A stretch of DNA of 64,000 bases from DASXKD01 sp963734725. GTDB taxonomy: Bacteria; Actinomycetota; Actinomycetes; Streptosporangiales; Streptosporangiaceae. The notes beneath the pieces are model-generated. The model ran no database searches, was not told the DNA's origin, and saw only the letters and a list, made by a program, of their open reading frames with translations. The translations under genes were made by a program, and so were the position numbers. How positions within the stretch are numbered: position 1 is the first letter of the stretch; every line of letters begins with the position of its first letter. Below are positions 25,412 to 35,021 of this stretch, piece after piece. The stretch covers positions 248,001 to 312,000 of the forward strand of contig CAVTIX010000014.1 of NCBI GenBank assembly GCA_963734725.1, read 5' to 3'.

Positions 25412-26251
25412 TCAGGCCGGAGCGCCGGGTGCTGGCGGTTTGCGCGCGACGCCGCAGAACTCGTCAACCTCGGGGGGCTGGCCCCCGGCCGGGGCGAGAT
25501 CGGGGCGCCAGCGGGAGCACGAGATCACGCCAGGGGGCAGCAGGTCCAGCCCGTCGAAGAACCGGGTGATCTGCTCTGGGGTGCGCAAGGTCATCGACGG
25601 CGTGCCGACCTGATTCCAGTGCGCCACCGCTTCTTCCATGGCCGCGCCGTGGACGGCGCTGGTGGAGTGGTTGATGGTGACGAAACTGCCCGGCGCCAGC
25701 GCGGACACCAGGCGCCGGACGATCGAGTACGCCTGGTCGGTGTCGGGGATGTGATGCAGGATGCCCAGCAGCATCAGCCCGACCGGCTTGGTGAAGTCCA
25801 GGGTCCGCGCCGCCTGCGCCAAGATCTTGTCCGGCTCGCGCAGGTCCCCATCGACATAGTCGCAGGCGCCCTCGGGGGTACTGGTCAGCAGCGCGCGGGC
25901 GTGCGTCAGCACCATCGGGTCGTTGTCGGCGTATACGATCCGCGACTCCGGCGCCACCCGCTGCGCCACCTGGTGGGTGTTGTCCGCGGTCGGCAGCCCG
26001 GTGCCGATGTCGAGGAACTGGCGGACGCCTTCATCGCCGGCCAGGTACCGGATCGCCCGGCCCAGGAAGGCGCGGTCTGCCCGGGCCTGGGCCACGATGC
26101 TCGGCAGCATCGCGGCCACCTTGTCGCCTGCCTCCCGGTCGACGGCGTAGTTGTCCTTGCCGCCAAGCCAGTAGTTCCAGATCCGGGCCGAGTGCGACAC
26201 TGTCGTGTCGAGCTTCACGCCCGGCTGCGCGGCCGCATCGTCGGTCACCAA
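25412..26251 (-). CDS. SAM-dependent methyltransferase (DUF574 family)
   Basis: A 279-residue protein of the actinobacterial DUF574 methyltransferase family. The N-terminus has HSARIWNYWLGGKDNYAVDR, a hallmark of the family, followed by the SAM motif FLDIGTGLPTADNTHQVAQ and VYADNDPMVLTHARALL. DFTKPVGLMLLGILHHIPD is motif IV. Members are numerous in actinomycete genomes; substrates are mostly unknown. It lies 5 bp upstream of the hydroxyacid dehydrogenase gene on the same strand and may be co-transcribed with it. Confidence 0.92.
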   Translation of the reverse strand: MVTDDAAAQPGVKLDTTVSHSARIWNYWLGGKDNYAVDREAGDKVAAMLPSIVAQARADRAFLGRAIRYLAGDEGVRQFLDIGTGLPTADNTHQVAQRVAPESRIVYADNDPMVLTHARALLTSTPEGACDYVDGDLREPDKILAQAARTLDFTKPVGLMLLGILHHIPDTDQAYSIVRRLVSALAPGSFVTINHSTSAVHGAAMEEAVAHWNQVGTPSMTLRTPEQITRFFDGLDLLPPGVISCSRWRPDLAPAGGQPPEVDEFCGVARKPPAPGAPA

Positions 26252-26628
26252 GCCTCACCTCCAGTCACGCTCCAAAGGCTACGACCGCCCCGCGCGGGCC
26301 ACAATTTGACCCCCCGGTACCCGCCGGCTTCACATCATCACCATGACCGTTTCAGCGGTTCTGCACCGCGGTGTCCTGCGATGGGCGTTAGACGCGCGGC
26401 TGGCACGTGGGGCAACGTCCCAGCCGCCTGTGTGACGTGCGCGCTGTTCGAGCGGAGGGATTTCATGAGCAGGATTGGTTCGATCGCCCGACCGCCCGGC
26501 GGGCGCGCGGTGACCGCTCCAATGGCCGGTAATATCCCATTGCAGCCCTAGTGTTATGCAGCGCGCCTTATCTCCCTAATCGGCGTGGCACCCACGGAAT
26601 GCCGGATTCAGCGATTACCGTCCGGATC
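26252..26628. other. intergenic stretch, no gene seen
   Basis: This divergent gap is less GC rich around 26520-26580 than its surroundings and probably holds promoters for both flanking genes. No clear repeats, hairpins or coding potential were found. Confidence 0.4.
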
Positions 26629-27291
26629 ATGAGGCTCGTCATCAACCCGGGGGACAAATACGGCAGGCTCACCGTCATCGCCGAAGTGCAAAGGCTCGGC
26701 GCGGACGGCAGACGCTACCGGGCGGCCCGGTGCCGGTGCGATTGTGGCAACCAAATCACCCCGCGCCTCAGCTCGCTTATCTCCGGCGACGCCCAATCGT
26801 GCGGGTGCTCCCGGGGCCCGCCCAAATACCAGCAAAGGCGTTGCCCGGTCTGCGGAACACTCGCCATGATCCGCCGCGACCGCCGCAGCTGCTCCCGCGC
26901 GTGCGGATACCAGCTCGCCCGGGCCGCCCGGCAGACACCAAACCCCTCCTACGCCGGATGGCACCACCGGGTGACCAAAGCCCGCGGGGCGGCCAGCGGT
27001 TACCCGTGCGCCGATTGCGGCCGGCCTGCCCAGGATTGGTCAACGGTCAATCCATCCAGTAATGACCTCTGGGTCAGATTCCAGCCGCGTTGCCGCAAAT
27101 GCCACCGCTACCATGACGGCGCCGCCGGCGAGGGTAACCCCCGGGCCAAACTGACCAGCGGAAAAGTAAGGGAATTGCGGGCCCGCCGGGCAGAGGGCCT
27201 GACTTACCGGCAGCTCGCCGCCGAATTCGGCATCAGCGACGTGACCGCCCGCGCGGCCGTTCGCCGCAGGACCTGGGCGCACGTGAGCTGA
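26629..27291 (+). CDS. HNH/homing-endonuclease-like protein with zinc ribbons and C-terminal helix-turn-helix
   Basis: About 220 residues. The N-terminus (PGDKYGRLTVIAEV...CRCDCGNQ...SLISGDAQSCGC) is the DNA-binding ribbon often found in phage HNH proteins. Next come a CPVCG...CSRACG zinc pair and an HNH-like region (PCADCGRPAQDW... RCRKCHRYHDG) in which the central His/Asn residues are not obvious. The C-terminus GNPRAKLTSGKVRELRARRA...YRQLAAEFGISDVTARA is a resolvase-type helix-turn-helix common in homing endonucleases. It stands alone between unrelated genes, so it is probably a selfish or phage-derived gene. ATG 26599 is an alternative start. Confidence 0.7.
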   Translation: MRLVINPGDKYGRLTVIAEVQRLGADGRRYRAARCRCDCGNQITPRLSSLISGDAQSCGCSRGPPKYQQRRCPVCGTLAMIRRDRRSCSRACGYQLARAARQTPNPSYAGWHHRVTKARGAASGYPCADCGRPAQDWSTVNPSSNDLWVRFQPRCRKCHRYHDGAAGEGNPRAKLTSGKVRELRARRAEGLTYRQLAAEFGISDVTARAAVRRRTWAHVS

Positions 27292-27448
27292 CCCCGCCGC
27301 CCAAGGCTGCGGGGCGCGAGCCGCTCCGGCAGGGTGGTTGCCGGGGGCATGGCTTCGGCCTGGCCGCGGCGGCCGCGCGGCGCATCCCGGGCAACGAGGC
27401 CGGCCTGCCATGCCCGGCAGCGTGGCAAGGCGCGAGGCGGTGGAGTGA

Positions 27449-28246
27449 TCACGGTGGTGTGGCGCGCTGCTCGGCGATGGAGTTGCCGCCGTCCACGACG
27501 AGGTATTGCCCGGTGATGTAGGACGCGCCCGGGCTGGCCAGCCAGGCTACGGCGGCGGCGACCTCGCCGGGTGAGCCGCTGCGGCCGGCCGGGGTAGCCA
27601 GCCCTTCGACATGTTCGTGCGGGGTCTGGGCGCCGGTCGCTATCCAGCCGGGCGCGACGGCGTTGACGGTGATTCCATGCCTGGCCGTGTTGACCGCGAT
27701 CGCGCGGGTGAGGCCGACCATGCCCGCCTTGGCGCTGGCGTACCCGACGTCCGCGCGGATCGCCATCACCGGGCCGGTCACGCTGGCCACCATGATGATC
27801 CGCCCCCAGCGGCGGCGCGTCATTTGCGGCAGCGCCGCCTTCGTGACCAAGAAGGCGGTCGTCAGGTTCCGGGCCAGCGCCGCCTGCCAAGTCACCAGGT
27901 CCATCGATTCCACCGTGCCGGATTCGAACACCGGAACGGCCGCGGAGATCATCCCGGCGTTGTTGACCACGATGTCCAGCCGCCCCCACCGCTGCAGCGC
28001 AGCCGCCACCAGCCCGGGCGCGGCGGCGGCATCGGTGAGATCCGCGGCAGATCCCGCTACGTCAAAGCCGGCATCGCGCAGTTCGCTGGCCCTGTCCTGG
28101 ACCCGGGCTGTGGTGGCGGTGATCATCACGGCGGCGCCGAGCTCGGCGAGCACCCTGGCGGTGGCGAAACCGATGCCATCGGGGCTGCCCGCCCCGGTGA
28201 CCACCGCCACCCGGCCGGACAGATCAAACGCGGCTGGAACAGGCAT
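27449..28246 (-). CDS. short-chain dehydrogenase/reductase
   Basis: A 265-residue SDR. The cofactor motif is a variant, VVTGAGSPDGIGFATARVLA, with an extra two residues before the last Gly. NNAGMIS follows, then catalytic Ser in IIMVASVTGPV and YxxxK in VGYASAKAGMVGL. The C-terminus ASYITGQYLVVDGGNS is standard. Substrate unknown; likely a 3-oxoacyl or secondary alcohol reductase. It is monocistronic and convergent with the HNH-like gene. Confidence 0.9.
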   Translation of the reverse strand: MPVPAAFDLSGRVAVVTGAGSPDGIGFATARVLAELGAAVMITATTARVQDRASELRDAGFDVAGSAADLTDAAAAPGLVAAALQRWGRLDIVVNNAGMISAAVPVFESGTVESMDLVTWQAALARNLTTAFLVTKAALPQMTRRRWGRIIMVASVTGPVMAIRADVGYASAKAGMVGLTRAIAVNTARHGITVNAVAPGWIATGAQTPHEHVEGLATPAGRSGSPGEVAAAVAWLASPGASYITGQYLVVDGGNSIAEQRATPP

Positions 28247-28310
28247 TGCCCGATCCTAATAGCGCCGGCTGCTTCCCTAACGCGGGGATCCGTGGGGTGT
28301 GGTGCCGCGC

Positions 28311-28406
28311 TTACCCGGGTGAGTGGTACCACATGCCCATCGCGGCAAGCAGCGGAATCAGGCGGACACCGATGACGCCACTGGCGCCGGCGATGAAGAC
28401 CCGCAC
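28311..28406 (-). pseudogene. N-terminal relic of an NAD(P)-dependent epimerase/dehydratase
   Basis: Only 31 codons remain from a GTG: VRVFIAGASGVIGVRLIPLL, then AAMG, before unrelated sequence and a TAA. GASGVIG is the cofactor-binding motif of extended SDR epimerases; the rest of the roughly 300-residue protein is missing. It lies just upstream of the SDR gene at 27449. Confidence 0.5.
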
Positions 28407-28640
28407 AGCAGGACAGCCTAGCCACAGCCTGCTCCGGCGACTCCCAAGAGCCGACGGCGCGAGAGCCTTCGCCGCCGAAGTCGATCAATGGCAAATGCGC
28501 TCATAGCCTGCCACAGCCTGGCGGTGCCTCCTTCCTCACGGGTTCGGTCTGAAAGGCGAAGGATCTGTGCACTAGCTGGGGCGGCGGGCCATACTGTGGG
28601 CCGGTTCCCCACCACCACGGCAACAACCTGGAGGATGGCC

Positions 28641-29159
28641 ATGACCAGCAATCGGAATGAGGTTGCCGAGGACCAGGCTATGCTGGCCTTCCTCGCCGCC
28701 CAGCGTGCCGCGGTGCTGTCCATCGTGGCAGGGCTGGACGAGGAGGCATGGCACCGGTCGGTCGTGCCGTCGGGCTGGACGCCGGCCGGGCTGGTCGAGC
28801 ACCTGGGCGGCGCAGAGTGGCACTGGTTCCAGGGCGTGGTGGCCGGCAAAAAGCCCGAACCGGCGCCTGGGGATGAGGACCTGCCTCCCTATGACCCGAC
28901 GGCGGCATTCGTCTGTGACCTGCCCTCTGCCGAGATCATCGGCTTCTACCGTGACCAGTGCGCGAGCTCGGATGCGGTGCTGGCGGTGACGCCGCTGTCC
29001 GCGCCGCCGCGTGGCAGGCACGGCGTCCCGGGACAGGACGAACCTCCGGACGTGCGCTGGGTCGTGCTGCACATGATCGAGGAGACCGCGCGACATGCCG
29101 GTCACCTCGACATCGCCAGGGAACTGATGGACGGCCAGACCGGACTCGGGCCGCGCTGA
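28641..29159 (+). CDS. DinB-family protein
   Basis: About 172 residues with the four-helix DinB fold used by mycothiol- or bacillithiol-dependent S-transferases. Metal-site His residues can be placed in GLVEHLGGAEWHWF near residue 57 and in EETARHAGHLDIARE near residue 155; the latter HxGHxD pattern is diagnostic. Actinobacterial members with this motif are often mycothiol-dependent. The ATG at 28641 is favoured over 28635 because GGAGG stands 6 bases before it. Monocistronic. Confidence 0.85.
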   Translation: MTSNRNEVAEDQAMLAFLAAQRAAVLSIVAGLDEEAWHRSVVPSGWTPAGLVEHLGGAEWHWFQGVVAGKKPEPAPGDEDLPPYDPTAAFVCDLPSAEIIGFYRDQCASSDAVLAVTPLSAPPRGRHGVPGQDEPPDVRWVVLHMIEETARHAGHLDIARELMDGQTGLGPR

Positions 29160-29405
29160 CGGCCTGACGCCGTCCCTGCCGCGAGCCCCGCAGATCCGCT
29201 CCGGTCACCTGGCCCAACCCCGGGCCAAATCCTTGTTCCTCGACAGCAGCAGGGTCGCGCCTTGAAACCCGCCGATAGGGCCATACGGCCGTCGGCTAGC
29301 AGGAGCAAAGTCCTCCGTCAACGGGCATGCCGGTTGAGCGGCGGGGAGTGGATCAGCCTATGACAGTCGTCTTACCCTGGGGAATCCGGGACCCGGGGGC
29401 CGGCT

Positions 29406-30440
29406 TTAGTAGCCGACCGTCCGGTCATAGAGATTTCGCAGCGGTCGGCCAGCCATCCAGCGCCGGATGTTGTCTATGAAAAGGTCGGTGATCAGGCCGT
29501 TCTCAGCCGCTACCGTTGCCGCCGAGTGCGGTGAGATGATCACGTTCGGCAGGTCCCAAAACGGCGAACCGGCAGGCAGCGGCTCGGTGGCGAACACGTC
29601 GAGGCACGCGCCGCCGAGGTGACCGGTCCGCAGGGCGCTCACCAGCGCCTCCTCGTCCACCACCGGACCCCGGGCGATGTTCACCAGCACCGACCCCGGC
29701 CGCATGAGCGCCAATTCCCCGGCACCGATCAGCCCCCTGGTCTGTGCGGTCAGCGGGCAGGCCAGGACCAGCGCGTCCACCTCCGGCAGCACATTGTGGA
29801 GCTGGTCCGAGCCCACGTACCTGGCGATGCCTGGCAGGTCGTAGCTCCGGCCTGGCCGCCCCGCGCCGCATACCTCCATCCCCGCCGCGGATAGCAGCCG
29901 GGCCACCGCCCGGCCCGCGCCGCCGAGGCCGACCAGCAGCACCTGGCAGCCGGCCACCTGGCTGCCCGCGCACCGCTGCCAGCGCCGTGCCACTTTGGCG
30001 TCGGCCAGGGCGGGCATGCCCTTGGCGAAGTAGAGCAGGCCGAGCAGGGCGAACTCGGCCAGCGGAACGCCGTGCACCCCGGCCGCGGTGGTGAAGATCA
30101 GCTCGGTCCTGGCCAGCCCGGTCCGGGCCAGGTACCCGCCGATCCCGGCGCTGGTCCCCTGGACCCAGCGGAGCCGCGGGCAGTTGCCCGCCATGTCGGC
30201 GGGCGCCTGCCAGTCGAAGTCGAAGCTCACGTCGGCCAGCCGCCGCAGGCCGGCCCATCGGTCCAGTTCGGCTGCGGACAGCTCTCGCGGGATCCCGGTG
30301 TGGTCGGCCGGGTAACGCGGAACCGGCAACAGGCCGGGCTCGTAGAGCACGGACACGCGCGGGTCCGCCGCCTCGATGCGGGCCACGTGCTCCGGCTCCA
30401 GCGGGGAGGCGATCAGGACGCGCAGCTGATCATCTGCCAT
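29406..30440 (-). CDS. D-isomer-specific 2-hydroxyacid dehydrogenase (second paralogue)
   Basis: About 344 residues. The start at 30440 (MADDQLRVLIASPLEPEHV) is chosen over a longer frame to 30578 because homology begins there, although only a weak ribosome-binding site is seen. Rossmann motif VGLGGAGRAVARLL, catalytic Arg in VNIARGPVVDEEAL, acidic residue in DVFATEPLPAGSPFW and His in VIISPHSAAT are all present. It is distinct in sequence from the dehydrogenase at 24420. Substrate unknown. Confidence 0.9.
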   Translation of the reverse strand: MADDQLRVLIASPLEPEHVARIEAADPRVSVLYEPGLLPVPRYPADHTGIPRELSAAELDRWAGLRRLADVSFDFDWQAPADMAGNCPRLRWVQGTSAGIGGYLARTGLARTELIFTTAAGVHGVPLAEFALLGLLYFAKGMPALADAKVARRWQRCAGSQVAGCQVLLVGLGGAGRAVARLLSAAGMEVCGAGRPGRSYDLPGIARYVGSDQLHNVLPEVDALVLACPLTAQTRGLIGAGELALMRPGSVLVNIARGPVVDEEALVSALRTGHLGGACLDVFATEPLPAGSPFWDLPNVIISPHSAATVAAENGLITDLFIDNIRRWMAGRPLRNLYDRTVGY

Positions 30441-30648
30441 TGGGGGTTTCCGCTCATGATCGGGCGCATGGCGCCGCCGCCGGACCCGCTCGCCCGGGCA
30501 ACCTTCGCGCTGCGCACTGTCCGGTGCGGAGTTCGGTACCAAGCGCCTGATCACCAGCCTCGAGACCGCCGGCTGCACGGCCGTCCGGGTCCTGCCCGCC
30601 AGGGCCCGGCGCCGCTCGAGTACGTCATCGGCCAGCGGGCGGAGAGCG

Positions 30649-31695
30649 TCACCTGGTGAACGGCTCGAGTATGTGGCTGAAGTCCCAGGTGGTCTGCGTG
30701 ATGCCGGAACAGGTGTTGCTGTCCACGGTGCCGGGGCAGCCGCCGTTGTCGCGCTGGATCGCCCAGATAGACAGGAGGTTCATGTTGTTGGCCTGGGCGA
30801 AGTTGAGCATGGTCGTGGCGTCGGGCTCGTAGGTGACCTCCGTCTTCTTCCGCAGGTCGTCGATGCCCGGCAGCAACGTCATGGCTTCCATGCTCCAGAT
30901 CTGCGCCGAGGTCAGGCTCGGGAAGATGGAATGCAGCTGGGTGTGGGTGTTGGTGGCCGCGTTTTCCGCTGCGGTGCCCATCTCCACGACGCCCTCTTTG
31001 GCGATGTAGTAGTCGAAGACCATGATGTTGACCGAGGTCACGGTGGCGCCGTTGGCCACGGCGCTCTGCAGCACGGCCTCGCCGTTCGGGTCGAGGCCGT
31101 ACTGCTCGACCGGAAGCGTGTACTGGATCTGCAGCGGGATTCCCATGGTCGCGGCCCATTGCTCGGTCATGGCTATCGCCTGGTTGCGGCGAGTGATGCC
31201 GGCGGTGTTGTTCAGCGAGCTGGACTCGACGTCCATGTCGAGCCTGGTGACCCCGAGTGTTTGGATCACCTGCTCGTAGTCGGCCGCGATCGACTGCACG
31301 TTCGTGCACGAGTCGGCGATCTCGGTGCCGGTGTGGTCGGCGCTGTACCCGCCGAACGACGGGATCACGTCACCGCCCATTGCGCGCAGCGAGGCGATGT
31401 CGGAGTTGTAGTAGTTCAGCGGCTGGGCGGAGTTGCCGTTCCAGTCGAGGGAGCACGAGTTCTTCCCGGTGGACTGGAGGAACGCCAGCGTGAAGTACTT
31501 GGCGCCGGACGCCTGAGCGGTCGCGGTGATGCTCGGGGTATTCGGGGCGAGATAGGTCTCGTAGTACGGCGCGTACACGTGCGCGGGCAGCGGCGTGTAC
31601 GTGGCGGCCGCGGCGGAGCTGGCGGTTCCCATGGCGGGCAATAGCACGGCGGCGGCGATGGCCAGGCCGGTGACGGCACGACGGCGGAGTTTCAT
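30649..31695 (-). CDS. secreted GH18-type chitinase
   Basis: A 348-residue protein with a signal peptide (MKLRRRAVTGLAIAAAVLLP, cleaved after SAAAA). The GH18 catalytic strand is VTRLDMDVESSSL, carrying the DxDxE triad, and the flanking FTLAFLQSTG and VIPSFGGYS segments are the conserved strands before it. The catalytic domain seems to be the whole mature protein; no carbohydrate-binding module is visible. The ATG at 31695 has GGGAG upstream. It lies 79 bp after the GH2 gene and is likely co-transcribed, giving a chitin/chitosan-degrading pair. Confidence 0.88.
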   Translation of the reverse strand: MKLRRRAVTGLAIAAAVLLPAMGTASSAAAATYTPLPAHVYAPYYETYLAPNTPSITATAQASGAKYFTLAFLQSTGKNSCSLDWNGNSAQPLNYYNSDIASLRAMGGDVIPSFGGYSADHTGTEIADSCTNVQSIAADYEQVIQTLGVTRLDMDVESSSLNNTAGITRRNQAIAMTEQWAATMGIPLQIQYTLPVEQYGLDPNGEAVLQSAVANGATVTSVNIMVFDYYIAKEGVVEMGTAAENAATNTHTQLHSIFPSLTSAQIWSMEAMTLLPGIDDLRKKTEVTYEPDATTMLNFAQANNMNLLSIWAIQRDNGGCPGTVDSNTCSGITQTTWDFSHILEPFTR

Positions 31696-31774
31696 CAGAT
31701 CTCCCATCGGCTGGATTGGCGAGCCGGGCGTGGCGATCCGCTGCTGGGGTCGCCAGCCCGGCCCCGAGCTCTCG

Positions 31775-34698
31775 TTATGCCAAAATGTCGATCTTGGGGA
31801 CGTTCCAGCCGGACACGCTGACGACAGCAGTGGCGCCCTGCAGGTCAGCGGAGTTCCAGGTGACGGTGAGCGTCTGCGACTCGCCGGGGAACAGCGTGAT
31901 GTCGTTGCTGCGCCAGAGCGAGGACTGCAGCTCGTTGTCGCCGGACAGTTCCTGGCCGCCGGCGGTGCCGCGCCGCACATCCGCCCGGAGCAGGAACGCG
32001 ACCGTGGATGAGGACGTGTTGGTGATGGTGACGGTGGTGGCCCGGTCCGCCCCGTCCGGCCCGGCCTGGTTGACGGTGCTGGCGGTGGCCGGCGACCGAC
32101 GACTGCGGCAGCGTCTGCAAGCCGGTGAGGTTCGCGTACGGGGAGATCGTGCCCTGCGGCTGGCCCAGCGTCTTGTTCCAGTTCATCACGTCCGGCTGGG
32201 TGGACAGCCAGTAGACGTTGCGGTCGACGAGGGTTCCGTTCTGCTTGAGCTGCAGCTCGACGAAGTAGGTCTGCACCGGGCTGGTCGGCACCTTCGGCGT
32301 CAGCACGCCGGTGCGCACCTGCTGGCTGGTCAGGCTGATGTTGCTGGCGGTCTGGTCGTCGAGCACGGTGCCGGCCAGGTTGTAGACCTTCGCCTCGACC
32401 GAGAGCCCGGCCTGGGTGGTGTTGCCGAGGTTGTCCAGGGTGACCGTGCCGTTGTCGAGGGCGTAGATGGCGTGCAGGCTCCGGTTCGCCTCCTGGGCGC
32501 CGAAGTAGCTGCCGGCCTGGTCGCCGTCGATGTTGTAGAGCGACCACAGCAGGCTCGGCCAGCCCTTGTTCATCTGCCAGTAGATCGTGCCGGTGGACGG
32601 GAGCGGGGTGTTGTTCGCGTGGGCGATGAACGCCTCGAACTGCGCCCGGGTGTTCTCGTAGTCCTGCGCCTGGGCCTCCTCGACGTACTGGGCCAGGCTG
32701 GACCACGCGCCGTACCTGCTGGTCAGCGCGGTGTCGAAGTGGCACAGCGTGCCGAATGAGTAGCCGGTCTTGCACCGGGGCTCGTAGTTGGCGTGGTACT
32801 GGTTGGCCTTGGTGTTCTGCCACAGGTTCGACAGGTCGCTGGCGGACATGAACCGGTTCAGCGAGTCGAGGGTGGGGATGGTGTCGCCCGCGCTCTCCTC
32901 GCTGTCGTAGCCCCAGGCCGCGCCCGCGTTGGTCACCGTCGAGTCGCTGCCCAGATGCGTGGTGTCGTACCAGTAGTTCGGCGGCACCCAGTCGTAGGGG
33001 CCTTCCTTTTGCCCCGAGGGGCCCAGCGTCGCGGTCGACTTGTACTCGGCCGAGGCGATCAGCGGGGTCTGCGGGGAGAAGTCCGCCGTCTGGAACCCGG
33101 CGATCGACACCGACTCCTGCTGGCTGGACGGCTGGTTGTCGCTCCACTGGAAGCTGAACACGCTCGGGTGGTTGCGCAGGTTCGTCCCGATGGTCTGCGC
33201 CGAGTTCTGCAGCACGTTGAGCTGCGCCTGGGTCAGGCTGCCGCCGACCTCCCAGGCGTCGCAGCACTGGAACCCGCCGTTGACCAGGATGCCGGCGGCG
33301 TCCATCTGCTGGAACCAGTCGGCCGGCATGATGTGGCCCTCGAGCCTGATCGTGTTGAGCCCCATGTTCTTCATCAGCGCGATCTGCTTGGCGGTGTCCG
33401 CGGCCGAATAGTGCAGGAACAGGTTCGGGTCGTAGCCGCCGCCGCGGATCACGATCGGCACGCCGTTGATCTTGAAGGCCCTCGCGCCGCTCGGCTCGAT
33501 GGCGTTCGACCCGATCAGGGAGGACGTCACGGTCCTGATGCCGAAGGTCTCGCTGGTGGAGTTGTACTGGGTGGCGCCCTGCGCGACCGAGACACCCAGC
33601 GTGTACAGCGGCTGCGCGCCCAGCTGGTACGGCCACCAGACCTGCGGGCTGGCTGATGGTCAGCGCGGGGAAGCTGGCCGGGGTGAACGACACGGTCTGG
33701 GTCGTGCTCGCGGGGACGGTGACGTTCTGGCTGACGGTGATCGGCGTGCCGCTGTTCGGCGGGGTGATGGTCGCGGTCACCGTCGCCGTCTGCGCGGTGG
33801 TCGTGTAGTTGGTGACGTCGGTCTTGACGGTCAGCGCGGCGCTGGACAGGTCGGCGGCGTCGGTCTGGTTGACGTGCGAGTTGCCGACCGCGAGCGCCCC
33901 ATCGACCTGAAGCTGGACCGGGAACTGGATGCCGGTGTTGTTGTCCGGCGGGATCTGGGTCCAGTCCACGTTGTCGAGGGTGAACATGGTGGTCGGGTCG
34001 TTCGGGTTGACCTCGATCGCCAGCGAGTTCGTCCCGGCGACGAGGTTGGTGAGGTTGAAGGTGAACCGGGTGTACGCGCCGGTGACCGTCGCGGAGGTGG
34101 CCACCTCGGTGCCGTTCACCCAGACGTTGGCCGAGCCGATCACGCCGTTGACGATCAGCGTGGCGGTCTGGCCGGCCGGCAGGTTCGGCGTGAAGTCGGT
34201 ACGCCACCACCAGGGCACGCTGAACTGGCTGACGGTGTCCGGGCCGATCTTGCTCATGGAGCCGTAGCACAGCTGCATGTTGTTCGAGAAGAACACGCTG
34301 TTCGGGCCGCTGGTGCTCTGGTTCACCGGCTGCAGCGCGGTGTCGCCCGGGCACTTGCCGTTCTGCGCGAGGGCCTCGATCTCGGTGCCCGGAGCGCCCG
34401 CGTCGTCGTTGGCGACCGGCAGCCAGGTGCTGGTGTTGAAGCCGGGTGTCGAGATCTGCGCGCCGGACTGGGTGGCGACCGCGCTGCTCTGCACCGACCA
34501 GCCGGCGCCGCCCAGGTTGGAGATGTCGCTGGCGCCCGTGCCAGACGGCGAGCTCAGCAGCGCGGCGTGATGCGGCAATGCCGCTTCCGGGCTGGATGCC
34601 CCGGCCGCCGCGGCAGCCCCCGGCACCAGCCAGGCCAGCGTGGTCACCGCCACCGTAGCGGCCCACAGGACAGAACGAGGGCGCGTAGTTCGTCTCAT
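31775..34698 (-). pseudogene. secreted GH2 exo-beta-D-glucosaminidase-like protein with two frameshifts
   Basis: The gene starts at ATG 34698 with a signal peptide (SVLWAATVAVTTLAWLVPGAAAAAG), then a GH2 sugar-binding domain (WWWRTDFTPNLPAG, GVIGSANVWVNGTEVATS) and an immunoglobulin-like domain. After ALTISQP an extra base near 33645 breaks the frame; the true path continues QVWWPYQLGAQPLYTL and through the catalytic barrel (GVPIVIRGGGYDPNLFL, IRLEGHIMPADWF, GPYDWVPPNYWYDT). A second extra base near 32091 breaks the C-terminal domain, which continues to 31775. The barrel resembles chitosan-degrading CsxA. With both bases removed it is about 974 residues and otherwise intact. Confidence 0.85.
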
Positions 34699-34765
34699 GA
34701 CTGGCCACTCCTGTCTCGCGGCCGTTGCCGCGCACGACGGGCGCCCCCGTTGAACGGATAATTAG

Positions 34766-34794
34766 TTCGTAATCTTTCCAAACAAACCTGTCAA
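34766..34794 (-). promoter_or_regulatory. possible promoter of the GH2-chitinase unit
   Basis: Read on the minus strand, TTGACA (34794-34789) is followed after 17 bases by TACGAA in an unusually AT-rich window (34750-34795). The -10 is weak. The rest of the gap to 35021 shows no gene or clear structure. Confidence 0.35.
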
Positions 34795-35021
34795 GAGGGC
34801 CTGCCGCGGGGCCCAACCGACGGCGCCAACCACCGGACGCTCTCCACCTACCTCAATCCGCCGCGCACGGGCTGACCCTGGAAGCGGCGGCCGAGCCGCC
34901 CCCCGGCCCCCGGTGGGAGCAGCAGCTGCCCGGCGCCGCGCCGGTACCGCTGTACCTCGCTGGCCGGTGCCGACGGGGGAGTGCCTGGCGCCGGGTCCCT
35001 AGGTCAGGCCGAGTGCTGCAG

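Noticed and set aside
28290..28330. A possible TnpB N-terminal scrap (CRAYPGE) on the plus strand
   Set aside because: Only seven residues match and the rest shows no TnpB sequence; probably chance.
30649..34698. A single 1349-residue fusion of a GH2-type N-terminus with a GH18 chitinase
   Set aside because: The join is produced by a frame change near 33645 that happens to lead into the chitinase frame. The middle part is meaningless sequence, while true GH2 catalytic sequence runs in another frame and the chitinase has its own signal peptide and ribosome-binding site.
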